Part shown: positions 44,672 through 52,815 of the stretch, one piece after another
Layout of the letters: each line of letters opens with the position of its first letter
Numbering within the stretch: the stretch's first letter is position 1
Assembly: GCF_005860765.1 (NCBI RefSeq)
Contig: NZ_VCEI01000028.1
Coordinates: 496,001 to 560,000 of the forward strand
Source of the DNA: Dyadobacter sediminis
Lineage (GTDB): Bacteria; Bacteroidota; Bacteroidia; Cytophagales; Spirosomataceae
Length of the DNA stretch: 64,000 nucleotides
Direction of reading: 5' to 3'
The notes under the pieces: model-generated
What the model saw: only the letters and a program-made list of their open reading frames with translations
Told to the model about the DNA's origin: nothing
Databases searched by the model: none
Made by a program: the position numbers and the translations under genes

Positions 44672-45141
44672 GCGAAACAAAAAGTCATGGAATGGCTTCC
44701 TGCTTGTAGGGAGCTCCTCCGGAGCCAGGACATTATATATTTGAAAATTCGTTTTCTATAAACAGGATGCTCCTCCGGAGCGAAACGGAAAGCTATGGAA
44801 ATGGCTTCCTGCTTGTAGGAAGCTCCTCGGGAGCTAGGACATTATATATTTGAAAATTCGTTTTCTATAAACAGGATGCTCCTCCGGAGCGAAACGGAAA
44901 GCTATGGAAATGGCTTCCTGCTTGTAGGAAGCTCCTCGGGAGCTAGGACATTATATATTTAAAAATTCGTTTTCTATAAACAGGATGCTTCTCCGGAGCA
45001 GAACGGAAAGCCATGGAATGGCTTCCTGCTTGTAGGAGCTCCTCCGGAGCTAGGATATTATATATTTAAAAATTCGTTTTCTATAAACAGGATGCTCCTC
45101 CGGAGCAGAACGGAAAGCCATGGAATGGCTCCCTGTTTCTA
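44672..45141. repeat. Structured 107-109 bp direct-repeat array (REP/BIME-like)
   Basis: Four complete units start at 44672, 44780, 44889 and 44998 (108, 109, 109 and 107 bp) and a fifth partial unit at 45105-45141. Each unit contains four potential hairpins: GGAA(A)GC[C/T]AT with ATGGCTTCC; an [A]GCTCC...GGAGC[T] hairpin preceded by GTAG; GAAAA-TTCG-TTTTC (AAAAA in later units); and GCTCC-TCC-GGAGC. Changes between units mostly keep the pairing. The array belongs to the adjacent HUH transposase. Its 3' edge is followed by an inverted-orientation hairpin. Confidence 0.85.
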
Positions 45142-45169
45142 GCAAAAGGATAAATAACATTCATGACAC

Positions 45170-45184
45170 GTCTCCGGAGGAGAC
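45170..45184. repeat. Right flanking hairpin of the REP-like element
   Basis: GTCTCC-GGA-GGAGAC, a 6-bp stem with the same GGA loop as the left flank, but with a compensatory base change from GGCTCC/GGAGCC that keeps pairing. It marks the likely right edge, 75 bp before the SDR start. Confidence 0.6.
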
Positions 45185-45259
45185 TCCTGACGAGCAGCAA
45201 TGCAACACAATTACAAAAAAATACTCAATTACTAAATTCAAACATTAACAAAAAGCCCG

Positions 45260-46033
45260 ATGCGCTTAGAAAACAAAGTAGCCCTCATAACCGGAGGAAG
45301 CGGCGGAATTGGCAGGGAAACTGCTCTCTTATTTGCCAAAGAAGGAACCAAAATTGTGGTAACTGATGTAAATGATCAAGCCGGACAGGAAACTGCTGAT
45401 GAAATTATCAGTAACGGCGGAGAAGCATTCTTCATTCATTCGGATGTGTCCAAAGCTGCCGATTGCGAAGCCGCAGTTGCTTTTGCAGAAGAGAAATTCG
45501 GAAAACTGAACATTATTTTCAACAATGCCGGCATCATGCACAGCGATGATGACAATGCGATGACAACCGAAGAATCTGTTTGGGATCTTACCATGAACAT
45601 CAATGCCAAAGGTGTTTTCCTTGGTTGCAAATACGGCATACCGGCACTTCAGAGAGCAGGCGGAGGATCTATTATCAATACCGCATCATTCGTGGCCATT
45701 CTTGGCGCGGCTACTCCGCAGGTTGCTTATACGGCCAGCAAAGGAGCTGTTCTGGCTCTGACACGCGAGCTTGCCATTATTCATGCACGGGAAAATATTC
45801 GTGTAAACGCGCTTTGCCCCGGCCCGCTCAGAACGGAATTGTTAATGAAGTTTTTAAATACAGAAGAAAAAAAGCAGCGCCGCCTTGTACACATTCCGAT
45901 GGGAAGATTCGGGGAAGCTAAGGAAATGGCTTACGCAGCATTGTTTCTGGCATCCGACGAATCATCTTTTGTAACCGGAACAGATTTTCTTGTAGACGGA
46001 GGAATAACCTCAGCTTACGTAACACCTGTTTGA
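45260..46033 (+). CDS. SDR-family NAD(P)-dependent dehydrogenase
   Basis: 257 residues. Classical SDR motifs: TGGSGGIGRETALLF, NNAGIMHSDDD, catalytic Ser in NTASFVAILGAA, YTASKGAVLALTREL and ALCPGPLRTELLM. The pocket cannot be predicted. By gene context it could oxidise the hydroxyl of a gamma-glutamylated amino alcohol to an aldehyde for the ALDH that follows 160 bp downstream; this is inference. The REP-like island ends 75 bp upstream, so the former GS-SDR junction was probably interrupted. Confidence 0.92.
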   Translation: MRLENKVALITGGSGGIGRETALLFAKEGTKIVVTDVNDQAGQETADEIISNGGEAFFIHSDVSKAADCEAAVAFAEEKFGKLNIIFNNAGIMHSDDDNAMTTEESVWDLTMNINAKGVFLGCKYGIPALQRAGGGSIINTASFVAILGAATPQVAYTASKGAVLALTRELAIIHARENIRVNALCPGPLRTELLMKFLNTEEKKQRRLVHIPMGRFGEAKEMAYAALFLASDESSFVTGTDFLVDGGITSAYVTPV

Positions 46034-46039
46034 TAAAGC

Positions 46040-46190
46040 AGGAAAAGAGAGAAGGAAGAAAGGAAAAAAAGGAGAAATGGGGAAAAGGGATTAAGAAAAA
46101 TCTTTCTTCCTTCATTATCCTTTCTCCATTTTCCTTCCTCCTTCCCTTATTTTCGTTCCTCATTCCCCATTTTCCATATTCTGTTTGAAA
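46040..46190. repeat. Adjacent polypurine and polypyrimidine tracts
   Basis: 46040-46077 is 38 consecutive purines on the plus strand, with further purine-rich sequence to about 46100; 46101-46190 is almost wholly pyrimidine. Short segments are inverted copies (GGAGAAA at 46071 and TTTCTCC at 46121), so they can fold into a long imperfect hairpin. It lies between the SDR and ALDH genes; function unknown. Confidence 0.75.
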
Positions 46191-46192
46191 AA

Positions 46193-47584
46193 ATGCCTGT
46201 ACAAAAAACGATAAGTCCTGTTGATGGTTCCGTTTATGTTGAGCGCACGCTGGCTGATGCTGATGCCGTTGAGTTGGCATTGGATTCGGCGGTTGTTGCT
46301 CAGAAGGAATGGCGTAAAACCACGCTTTCTGAAAGGGAAGCCATTTGCCGCAAAGCAGTTGAATATTTTCTGAACAATGCGGATGAAATCGGATTGGAAC
46401 TTACATGGCAAATGGGCCGTCCGATCCGCTACACAGCCAATGAAATCAGGAAGGGATTTCAGGAACGAGCCAATTATATGATTTCCATAGCAGGAAAAGC
46501 ACTGGCAGACGTTGAGGTTGAAGAAATTTCCGGATTCAAAAGATTTATCCGCCGTGATCCGCTTGGTGTTGTGTTCGTGGTTGCGCCGTGGAATTACCCG
46601 TATCTTACTTCTGTCAACTCTGTCATACCAGCTATTATGGCGGGTAATTCAGTCATACTGAAACATGCGCAGCAAACGCCGCTTTGCGCTGAACGGTACG
46701 CAAGAGCATTTGAATATGCCGGTTTGCCTGAAGGTGTTTTTCAGTATTTGCATGTCAGTCATGAACAGGTTGCTCAAATTATTGGTGACAATCGTATCGA
46801 CTATGTTGCATTTACCGGTTCCGTAGAAGGCGGGCATGCTGTTCAGAAAGCAATCAACGAACGATTTATCGTTGGCGGACTGGAACTTGGCGGTAAAGAT
46901 CCTGCATATGTGCGGGCGGATGCCAATCTGGAGGATGCTGTTGAAAATCTGGTGGATGGCTCTTTCTTTAATTCCGGCCAGTCCTGCTGCGGAATCGAGC
47001 GTATTTATGTGCACAGGAATGTTTATGAACAGTTTGTCGGTGCATTTGCTGAGCTTACCAAAACGTATACGCTGGGCGATCCTACAAGCGGAGAAACCAC
47101 ATTGGGCCCGATGGTAAGAACGGCGGCTGCCGAGTTTGCACAGAAACAGATTGATGAAGCAATCTCGCAAGGCGCAACGGCACTGATTGATACCAGCCTT
47201 TTTCCTCCGCACCAATCGGGAACGCCTTATATGGCACCGCAGGTTTTGGTCAATGTAAATCATTCCATGCAGATCATGACCGAAGAAACCTTCGCGCCGG
47301 TCGTCGGCATCATGCCTGTGGAAAATGACGAAGAGGCGATCCGGCTGATGAACGACAGTCAGTACGGACTTACTGCTTCGATATGGACAGCGGATATGGA
47401 TGCCGCACTGCAAATCGGGGAACAGGTGGAAACCGGAACCTGGTTTATGAACCGCTGCGATTATCTGGATCCGGCTTTGGCCTGGACCGGCGTAAAAAAA
47501 TCAGGGCGCGGCTGTACCTTGTCAACAATCGGTTACGAAGCACTGACCAGACCAAAATCTTTTCATCTGAAAATTAACGCATAA
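46193..47584 (+). CDS. NAD(P)+-dependent aldehyde dehydrogenase
   Basis: 463 residues. Catalytic Cys in FNSGQSCCGIERIYV and general-base Glu in GLELGGKDPAYV; the cofactor region FVVAPWNYPYLTSVNSVIPAIMAGNSVILK is intact, as is the C-terminal EETFAPVVGIMPVE motif. The family (succinate-semialdehyde dehydrogenase type) oxidises aldehydes to acids. Between the SDR and the glutamine amidotransferase, it probably oxidises a gamma-glutamyl aldehyde to a gamma-glutamyl amino acid, as PuuC does for putrescine. The amidotransferase starts 8 bp downstream. Confidence 0.93.
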   Translation: MPVQKTISPVDGSVYVERTLADADAVELALDSAVVAQKEWRKTTLSEREAICRKAVEYFLNNADEIGLELTWQMGRPIRYTANEIRKGFQERANYMISIAGKALADVEVEEISGFKRFIRRDPLGVVFVVAPWNYPYLTSVNSVIPAIMAGNSVILKHAQQTPLCAERYARAFEYAGLPEGVFQYLHVSHEQVAQIIGDNRIDYVAFTGSVEGGHAVQKAINERFIVGGLELGGKDPAYVRADANLEDAVENLVDGSFFNSGQSCCGIERIYVHRNVYEQFVGAFAELTKTYTLGDPTSGETTLGPMVRTAAAEFAQKQIDEAISQGATALIDTSLFPPHQSGTPYMAPQVLVNVNHSMQIMTEETFAPVVGIMPVENDEEAIRLMNDSQYGLTASIWTADMDAALQIGEQVETGTWFMNRCDYLDPALAWTGVKKSGRGCTLSTIGYEALTRPKSFHLKINA

Positions 47585-47592
47585 TTTTGATC

Positions 47593-48294
47593 ATGAAAGT
47601 CGGATTGCTGGAATGTGATCATGTTAGGGAAGATTTGCTGCATATTGCCGGCGACTATCGACAGATGTTTCCGGCTTTGTTTTCAAAGGTGGCTCCCGGC
47701 TGGGAATTTGTTTTTTACGATGTCTGTAACGGTCACTTTCCGGCCAGTGCGGAAGAATGCGATGTTTATATCTGTTCCGGTTCCAAAAGTTCTGTTTACG
47801 ATCAGGAGGAATGGATTCTGCAGTTAAAGCAGTTTGTAAAAGACATTTATCAGTCTGAAAAAAAGTACATCGGCGTTTGCTTCGGACATCAGATGCTCGG
47901 GGAAGCACTTGGCGGAAAGGTTCAAAAGTCGGATTCCGGCTGGTGCGTAGGCGTTCATTCTTTTCAGATCATTAAAAAGGAAAACTGGATGCAGCCGGAG
48001 CAGGATTCTCTGAACCTTTTGATGATGTGTCAGGATCAGGTTGTAAAATTGCCGCCTGAGAGCATTTTGCTTGCCCAGTCTGAAAATTGCCCGAATGCCA
48101 TGTTCCGCGTCGGTGAACGTATGCTCGGCATTCAGGCGCATCCGGAATTTCCCAAAATTTACGACAAAGCATTAATGGAACTTCGAACGGAAAGAATCGG
48201 ACAGGCCAAAGTGGATTCGGGCATTGCGAGCCTGGAATGGCCCACGCACGAAACCATAGCCGCGGAATGGATCAGGAATTTTGCGAAAGTATAA
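47593..48294 (+). CDS. Class I glutamine amidotransferase, gamma-glutamyl hydrolase candidate
   Basis: 233 residues from the ATG at 47593 (the frame extends to a TTG at 47587). GATase1 triad: nucleophile Cys96 in GVCFGHQMLG, His and Glu in GIQAHPEFPK. It is of the stand-alone GuaA-like group that includes gamma-glutamyl peptidases, with no synthase domain. In this operon it likely removes the gamma-glutamyl group from the oxidised product, releasing glutamate, the role of PuuD. It is cotranscribed with the ALDH (8 bp gap). Confidence 0.88.
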   Translation: MKVGLLECDHVREDLLHIAGDYRQMFPALFSKVAPGWEFVFYDVCNGHFPASAEECDVYICSGSKSSVYDQEEWILQLKQFVKDIYQSEKKYIGVCFGHQMLGEALGGKVQKSDSGWCVGVHSFQIIKKENWMQPEQDSLNLLMMCQDQVVKLPPESILLAQSENCPNAMFRVGERMLGIQAHPEFPKIYDKALMELRTERIGQAKVDSGIASLEWPTHETIAAEWIRNFAKV

Positions 48295-48353
48295 ATCAGA
48301 GATATGTTTCTTAATTTTATCTTTACCTGATTTTAAACGGAATTACAGCCCAA

Positions 48354-48872
48354 ATGACAGATAACAGCACTATTTCCCGGCGTCAGATACTCAGTTCCCA
48401 TCAGACAGGCCAGAAAATCCGAAGAATTGCCTTTGAAATATATGAACATAATTTTGAGGAAACCGGAATCATCATTGCCGGCATTGCAGGCGAAGGTTTT
48501 GCCTTTGCAAAGCGCCTTGCAGCAGAATTGACCGATATTTCGCCACTTCATGTGCAATTGGTCGAGTTGCTTTTTGATAAAAATATTCATCATCAAAGCC
48601 CTATTTTGTTTGATAAAGAAGTCAATATTGAAAATCAGGTGGTGATTGTAGCGGACGATGTACTGAATACCGGAAGGACGCTGGCATTCGCACTGGAACC
48701 TTTTCTGAAAGTAAGAATGAAAAAAGTACAGGTTGCCGTTATCGTCGACAGAAGCCATCATATGTTTCCCGTACATGCCGATTACGTCGGGTATTCATTA
48801 AGTACAACGCTTACCGAACATGTGGAAGTGGTTTTGAGTAATTCCGAAGAAGAAGGCGTTTATCTGAAATAG
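48354..48872 (+). CDS. Phosphoribosyltransferase family protein (PyrR/Hpt-like)
   Basis: 172 residues. The PRPP-binding motif VVIVADDVLNTGRTL is complete; the N-terminal RRQILSSHQTGQKIRRIAFEIYE and the flexible loop region (LFDKNIHHQSP) suit type I PRTases. PyrR-type uracil PRTase or a hypoxanthine PRTase are alternatives; base specificity cannot be read. It starts 60 bp after the amidotransferase and is followed by a very strong hairpin. Confidence 0.9.
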   Translation: MTDNSTISRRQILSSHQTGQKIRRIAFEIYEHNFEETGIIIAGIAGEGFAFAKRLAAELTDISPLHVQLVELLFDKNIHHQSPILFDKEVNIENQVVIVADDVLNTGRTLAFALEPFLKVRMKKVQVAVIVDRSHHMFPVHADYVGYSLSTTLTEHVEVVLSNSEEEGVYLK

Positions 48873-48892
48873 TAAAATTTCAGATTATATAG

Positions 48893-48942
48893 TTGAAAAG
48901 CGTTAAGGATGCAGATTTATATGCATCCTTAACGCTTTTCAA
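48893..48942 (+). terminator. Perfect 21-bp stem-loop after the phosphoribosyltransferase gene
   Basis: Arms 48893-48913 and 48922-48942 pair without mismatch around the loop GATTTATA; core GCGTTAAGGATGCA. The 3' arm ends in TTTTCAA with no longer T tract. Most likely the terminator of the upstream operon; perhaps bidirectional. Confidence 0.7.
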
Positions 48943-48990
48943 GTTATGGCAGAATTAGTTTTTTTACTTCAATATAATCAATAAAGCACT

Positions 48991-49275
48991 TTAAGACAGC
49001 CTGTTGAACCGCTGCCGGAACAAAGCACTATCGGGACTTCCGGATTTGGCGCACTGCTTTTCCAGCACTTTATACAAACCTTTTACATAATCGACATAAA
49101 GCTGCGACTGCTATTGCTTGCTTTTTTCAAGGTGTGCCGAGTGCGCGTTAAAAGTAACGGCATTGCAATTCCGTTTGATAGATGCTGTTCCGGGTTTTCT
49201 GTAAAAAGCTTGTCCAGAAAGTCCATTCATCATAGTCAGCATGGCAGAAATAAAAATAAAGCGCGCATGGTACAA
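48991..49275 (-). pseudogene. Interrupted small secreted protein gene (in-frame TAG)
   Basis: On the minus strand a reading frame from about 49275 to the TAA at 48991 encodes a signal-like start (RFIFISAMLTMMNGLSGQAF) and a hydrophilic body with three Cys, broken by one TAG at 49111-49113 (context KSKQ-stop-QSQLYVDYVKG). Both sides of the stop look coding (C-terminal part YVKGLYKVLEKQCAKSGSP). No ATG opens the frame at its start (TTG, or an internal ATG at the MLTMM). It looks like a decayed gene; sequencing error is the alternative. Confidence 0.4.
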
Positions 49276-49296
49276 TGAATTAAGGATCGGGAAATA

Positions 49297-51243
49297 TCAG
49301 GTATAAACACGTCTCAATTTTACATTTTCCACCGGACGGATAATCAGCGGGACTTTCTCTGTTTTCACCGAGCTGCTGTCCAGCCCGAACCATTTGTCTT
49401 CCGGCGTCGTAAAGTCCTTGACAAAAAAGTAGGTTTTCATTACAAGCTGTTCAATGATCGGAAGGTCGTTTTCAAAAGACAGGAAGCGTTCGAGGACAAC
49501 AAACCGGAAATCGCCGGTAATATTCTGTCTGCTCAATGATTCATAGCGGCTTGTAATATCCACTTCCTTGTTCATCACCATATCTTCCACCACTTTCCTG
49601 AAAAACATATTGATCCGCTGATCAACCCGGAAGCCGAGCCGGAAATTGATTTTGATTACGTTGTCGTTATTGTCTTCATCGGAAAGCACCTTGTATTCCA
49701 TGGTGTACGGATCATCGGTCGTATCCACGTGAATAAACCAGTAAACATCAGCGCGTTTTGGCCGTTTTTGAAAGATGGAATAAATAACCTTTGTCTCAAT
49801 TTCGGAAGCACGCGAAGCATTGGTCATAAAAACAAGGTGCGTCGTGTATTTCGGAATACTGATGTCACGGCTGAGTTCATGCAGCGCCGGCAGATATTTT
49901 TCCAGTTTGGTATATTCCGTCAGACGCAGTTTGATGTAAAATGCTTTAAGCCAGACTGTCATCAAGCCCGCTACAAGTGCTCCGACCATGATTGTAAACC
50001 AGCCGCCGTGCGTAAATTTCAGGAGATTGGCGCCGAGGAAAAGCCCTTCAATAAAGAGGTACAAAAGCATGAAAACAATCACGATCCAGAGATTGACCCG
50101 CTTTATATAAAGGTAATAAGAGAATAAAATCGTTGTCATGATCATGGTCAGCGTAATGGCCAGACCATAAGCCGCTTCCATGTTGGACGACTGGCGGAAA
50201 TACAGAACAACACCCATGCAGCCAAGCCATAAAAGCCAGTTGATGCTCGGAACATACAATTGACCTTTCTGATCACTTGGGTAATTCAGGCGTACTTTCG
50301 GCCAGAAATTAAGGCGTATCGCTTCGGAAATGAGTGTAAAAGAACCCGTTATAACGGCCTGACTTGCAATGATAGCAGCAAGTGTAGCGATAACAACGCC
50401 CGGAAGCAGCCACCATTCCGGCATGATTTCGTAAAACGGCTTTCGGGCATTCAACAGATTTCCCAATTCAGAAATCAGCCACGCGCCTTGCCCGAAGTAA
50501 TTGAGCAGCAAACAGATCTTTACAAAAATCCAGCTTACACGGATGTTTTCTCGTCCGCAATGGCCAAGATCGGAATACAATGCTTCTGCGCCGGTTGTAC
50601 ACAGAAACACGGCGCCGAGCATCCAGAAACCGCCGGGATGTTTGGTAATCAGTTCGTAGCCGTACAAAGGATTGACTGCTTTCAGGATTTCAGGATGTTC
50701 CAGAATCTGAAAAAGACCGAGTGTGCCCAGCATGACAAACCATGTGATCATCAGCGGACCGAAAGCACGCCCGACCACTTTTGTCCCGAATGCCTGAATG
50801 ATAAAAATCAGCGTCAGAATGCTGATGACAATCGGAATGGTCTGAATATTGGGATATAAAAGCTGCAAACCTTCCACGGCGGAAGAAACGGAAATGGGCG
50901 GCGTAATAATGCCGTCGGCAAGCAGCGTACTGCCGCCGATGATGGCCGGGACCGTAAGCCATTTGGCATGTTTCCGGACGAGTGCATACAATGCAAAAAT
51001 CCCGCCCTCGCCTCTGTTGTCAGCCCGCAGGATCAGAATTACGTACTTGACTGTAGTCTGCAGCGTCAGTGTCCAGAAAATACAGGATATGGATCCGAAA
51101 ATGATTTCTTCAGTAATGATTTCGTTCAGAATGATCGCCTGCATTACATAAAGCGGAGAGGTGCCGATATCTCCGTAAATGATACCAAACGCAACCAGTA
51201 CTCCCGCAGCTGATACCTTATCGATTTTGTGCTTTGATTCCAT
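49297..51243 (-). CDS. kup: Kup-family potassium transporter
   Basis: 648 residues, the usual length. The KUP signature is GIIYGDIGTSPLYVMQAI near the N-terminus, with about 12 membrane helices (ADNRGEGGIFALYALV, GFWMLGAVFLCTTGAEALYSDLGHCG) and a cytoplasmic C-terminal domain (about 450-648, LVFMTNASRASEIETKVIYSI). It imports K+ with H+. mntH lies 87 bp upstream on the same strand; the two may share a transcript. Confidence 0.97.
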   Translation of the reverse strand: MESKHKIDKVSAAGVLVAFGIIYGDIGTSPLYVMQAIILNEIITEEIIFGSISCIFWTLTLQTTVKYVILILRADNRGEGGIFALYALVRKHAKWLTVPAIIGGSTLLADGIITPPISVSSAVEGLQLLYPNIQTIPIVISILTLIFIIQAFGTKVVGRAFGPLMITWFVMLGTLGLFQILEHPEILKAVNPLYGYELITKHPGGFWMLGAVFLCTTGAEALYSDLGHCGRENIRVSWIFVKICLLLNYFGQGAWLISELGNLLNARKPFYEIMPEWWLLPGVVIATLAAIIASQAVITGSFTLISEAIRLNFWPKVRLNYPSDQKGQLYVPSINWLLWLGCMGVVLYFRQSSNMEAAYGLAITLTMIMTTILFSYYLYIKRVNLWIVIVFMLLYLFIEGLFLGANLLKFTHGGWFTIMVGALVAGLMTVWLKAFYIKLRLTEYTKLEKYLPALHELSRDISIPKYTTHLVFMTNASRASEIETKVIYSIFQKRPKRADVYWFIHVDTTDDPYTMEYKVLSDEDNNDNVIKINFRLGFRVDQRINMFFRKVVEDMVMNKEVDITSRYESLSRQNITGDFRFVVLERFLSFENDLPIIEQLVMKTYFFVKDFTTPEDKWFGLDSSSVKTEKVPLIIRPVENVKLRRVYT

Positions 51244-51330
51244 TCACTTTTTTATGAAAAACAACGAAAGTTAGGAAACCGTATGCAAAGAAGGTAACGC
51301 AAACGTCAATTTTATCTTGAGGAAAACGAA

Positions 51331-52683
51331 TTATGCGGTAAAAGTATTAATAAGCAAGTATGCATTTAGACATATTATAGTCAGCGTAATGGCCCAGCTG
51401 ATTGCAGTAAGGATTTTTGAGTTGGCAAAACGGCCCATAATTTCGCTTTTGGAAGTAAATAGTACGAGCGGTACAACTGCAAAACTAAGCTGCAACGACA
51501 AAATAACCTGGCTAAGCACAAGCAGCTGCGCCGTGCCTTTTTCCCCGTAATAGTAAGAAACGATTAGTGCCGGAATGATGGCAATGCTTCTTGTGATCAT
51601 GCGGCGGAGCCACGGTTTGAGGCGGATGTTAAGAAATCCTTCCATCACGATCTGGCCGGCGAGCGTTCCGGTCAGTGTCGAGCTTTGTCCGGAAGCCAGC
51701 AAAGCCAGTGCAAAGAAAATTCCCGCCATGCTGACGCCCAGAACCGGATCGAGCAAATGATAGGCATCCGTAATGTCTGCGATTTCAAAGTGGCCGTTCG
51801 CATGAAAAGCCGTAGCGGCAAGGATCAGAATGGAAGCGTTGATAAAAAATGCAAGCGCCAGCGAGACAGTCGAATCAATGGTTGCAAACTTGATCGCCGT
51901 TTTTTTGCCTTCCTCGTCCCGGTTAAATGCGCGCGTCTGTACAATGCTGGAATGCAGGTATAAATTGTGCGGCATCACGGTCGCCCCCAGAATCCCGATG
52001 GCAATGTAAAGCATTCCGGAATTAGTGACGATTTCCGTTTTAGGAAACAACCCGTCCACAATTCCTGCAACAGATGGCTGGGAAACAAGCATTTCGTACA
52101 TAAAGCTCAGCAGAATGATACCCATCAATCCGGCTACAATGCTTTCGATAATCCGGAAACCTTTTTGCTGAAAATACAACACAAGCAGAACGTCAAAAGC
52201 GGTAAACAGTACGCCCAGCGGAAGCGGCAGGCCGAATAAAAGATTCAGTGCAATGGCCGATCCGATGACTTCGGCCAGATCCGTAGCGGCAATCGCAATT
52301 TCGGAAAGCACCCACAAAATGAAAGAAACCGGTCTGGAGTAGTAATCCCGGCATGCCTGCGCAAGGTCACGGCCGGAAGCAATGCCGAGTTTCAGCGAAA
52401 GATGCTGCAGCAGCATGGCAAAAAGATTGGAGATCAGAATGACGGAAAGCAGTGCATATCCAAAGCGCGAACCGCCTTCAATATCCGTAGCCCAGTTTCC
52501 GGGATCTATGTAACCCACGGCGACCATCAGCCCCGGTCCGGTAAAAGCCATCAGTTTTTTCCAGAATCCCGCACCTTCTGGAATAGTTATTGAAGCGTGC
52601 ACTTCTGACAGCGAGGCCGTCTCATTGGTATCGTCGAATATTTTTTTCCGCAAAGTGCCTTTTGATCTTAAACTGTCTATCAT
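51331..52683 (-). CDS. mntH: Nramp-family Mn2+/divalent metal transporter
   Basis: 450 residues, about 11 helices. Metal-site motifs DPGNWATD (TM1) and MPHNLYLHSS (TM6) are the Nramp signatures for Mn2+/Fe2+ coordination by Asp, Asn and Met-type residues. A soluble N-terminal tail of about 40 residues precedes the first helix. The divergent DtxR/MntR gene and two palindromes between them suggest manganese-dependent repression. The strand has a clear -7 box at 52720-52727. Confidence 0.97.
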   Translation of the reverse strand: MIDSLRSKGTLRKKIFDDTNETASLSEVHASITIPEGAGFWKKLMAFTGPGLMVAVGYIDPGNWATDIEGGSRFGYALLSVILISNLFAMLLQHLSLKLGIASGRDLAQACRDYYSRPVSFILWVLSEIAIAATDLAEVIGSAIALNLLFGLPLPLGVLFTAFDVLLVLYFQQKGFRIIESIVAGLMGIILLSFMYEMLVSQPSVAGIVDGLFPKTEIVTNSGMLYIAIGILGATVMPHNLYLHSSIVQTRAFNRDEEGKKTAIKFATIDSTVSLALAFFINASILILAATAFHANGHFEIADITDAYHLLDPVLGVSMAGIFFALALLASGQSSTLTGTLAGQIVMEGFLNIRLKPWLRRMITRSIAIIPALIVSYYYGEKGTAQLLVLSQVILSLQLSFAVVPLVLFTSKSEIMGRFANSKILTAISWAITLTIICLNAYLLINTFTA

Positions 52684-52703
52684 TTTATGAAGTGCAATAT
52701 AGA

Positions 52704-52717
52704 TTTAGTTTACTAAA
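52704..52717. promoter_or_regulatory. Candidate MntR operator 1, at the mntH start site
   Basis: TTTAGTTTACTAAA is a perfect inverted repeat (6-2-6). It lies immediately after the mntH -7 box (52720-52727, minus strand), where a bound repressor would block transcription initiation. Confidence 0.5.
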
Positions 52718-52719
52718 AA

Positions 52720-52727
52720 CAAAGATA
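52720..52727 (-). promoter_or_regulatory. -7 box for mntH
   Basis: TATCTTTG on the minus strand (CAAAGATA at 52720-52727) fits TAnnTTTG, 36 nt before the mntH ATG. Confidence 0.65.
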
Positions 52728-52747
52728 TAGAATTTTATAAATATATT

Positions 52748-52763
52748 TTTAGGGTAATCTAAA
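52748..52763. promoter_or_regulatory. Candidate MntR operator 2
   Basis: TTTAGGGTAATCTAAA has TTTAG/CTAAA arms with a 6-bp centre. It lies between the two -7 boxes, near the expected -33 region of mntH. It shares the TTTAG/CTAAA arms with operator 1. Confidence 0.4.
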
Positions 52764-52789
52764 TTTTTTATATTCCGGCTAGTAAATTG

Positions 52790-52797
52790 TACTTTTG
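52790..52797 (+). promoter_or_regulatory. -7 box for the DtxR/MntR gene
   Basis: TACTTTTG fits TAnnTTTG, ending 18 nt before the ATG at 52816. The alternative TTG at 52795 overlaps the box, which supports the ATG start. Confidence 0.65.
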
Positions 52798-52815
52798 CGA
52801 AAAGCAACTGGCAAA

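Noticed and set aside
45163..45366. Short plus-strand frame overlapping the right REP flank and the SDR start
   Set aside because: Out of frame with the SDR and starting inside the hairpin region; no motif.
51317..51550. Plus-strand frame over the mntH 3' end
   Set aside because: Antisense to a complete Nramp gene with intact signatures.
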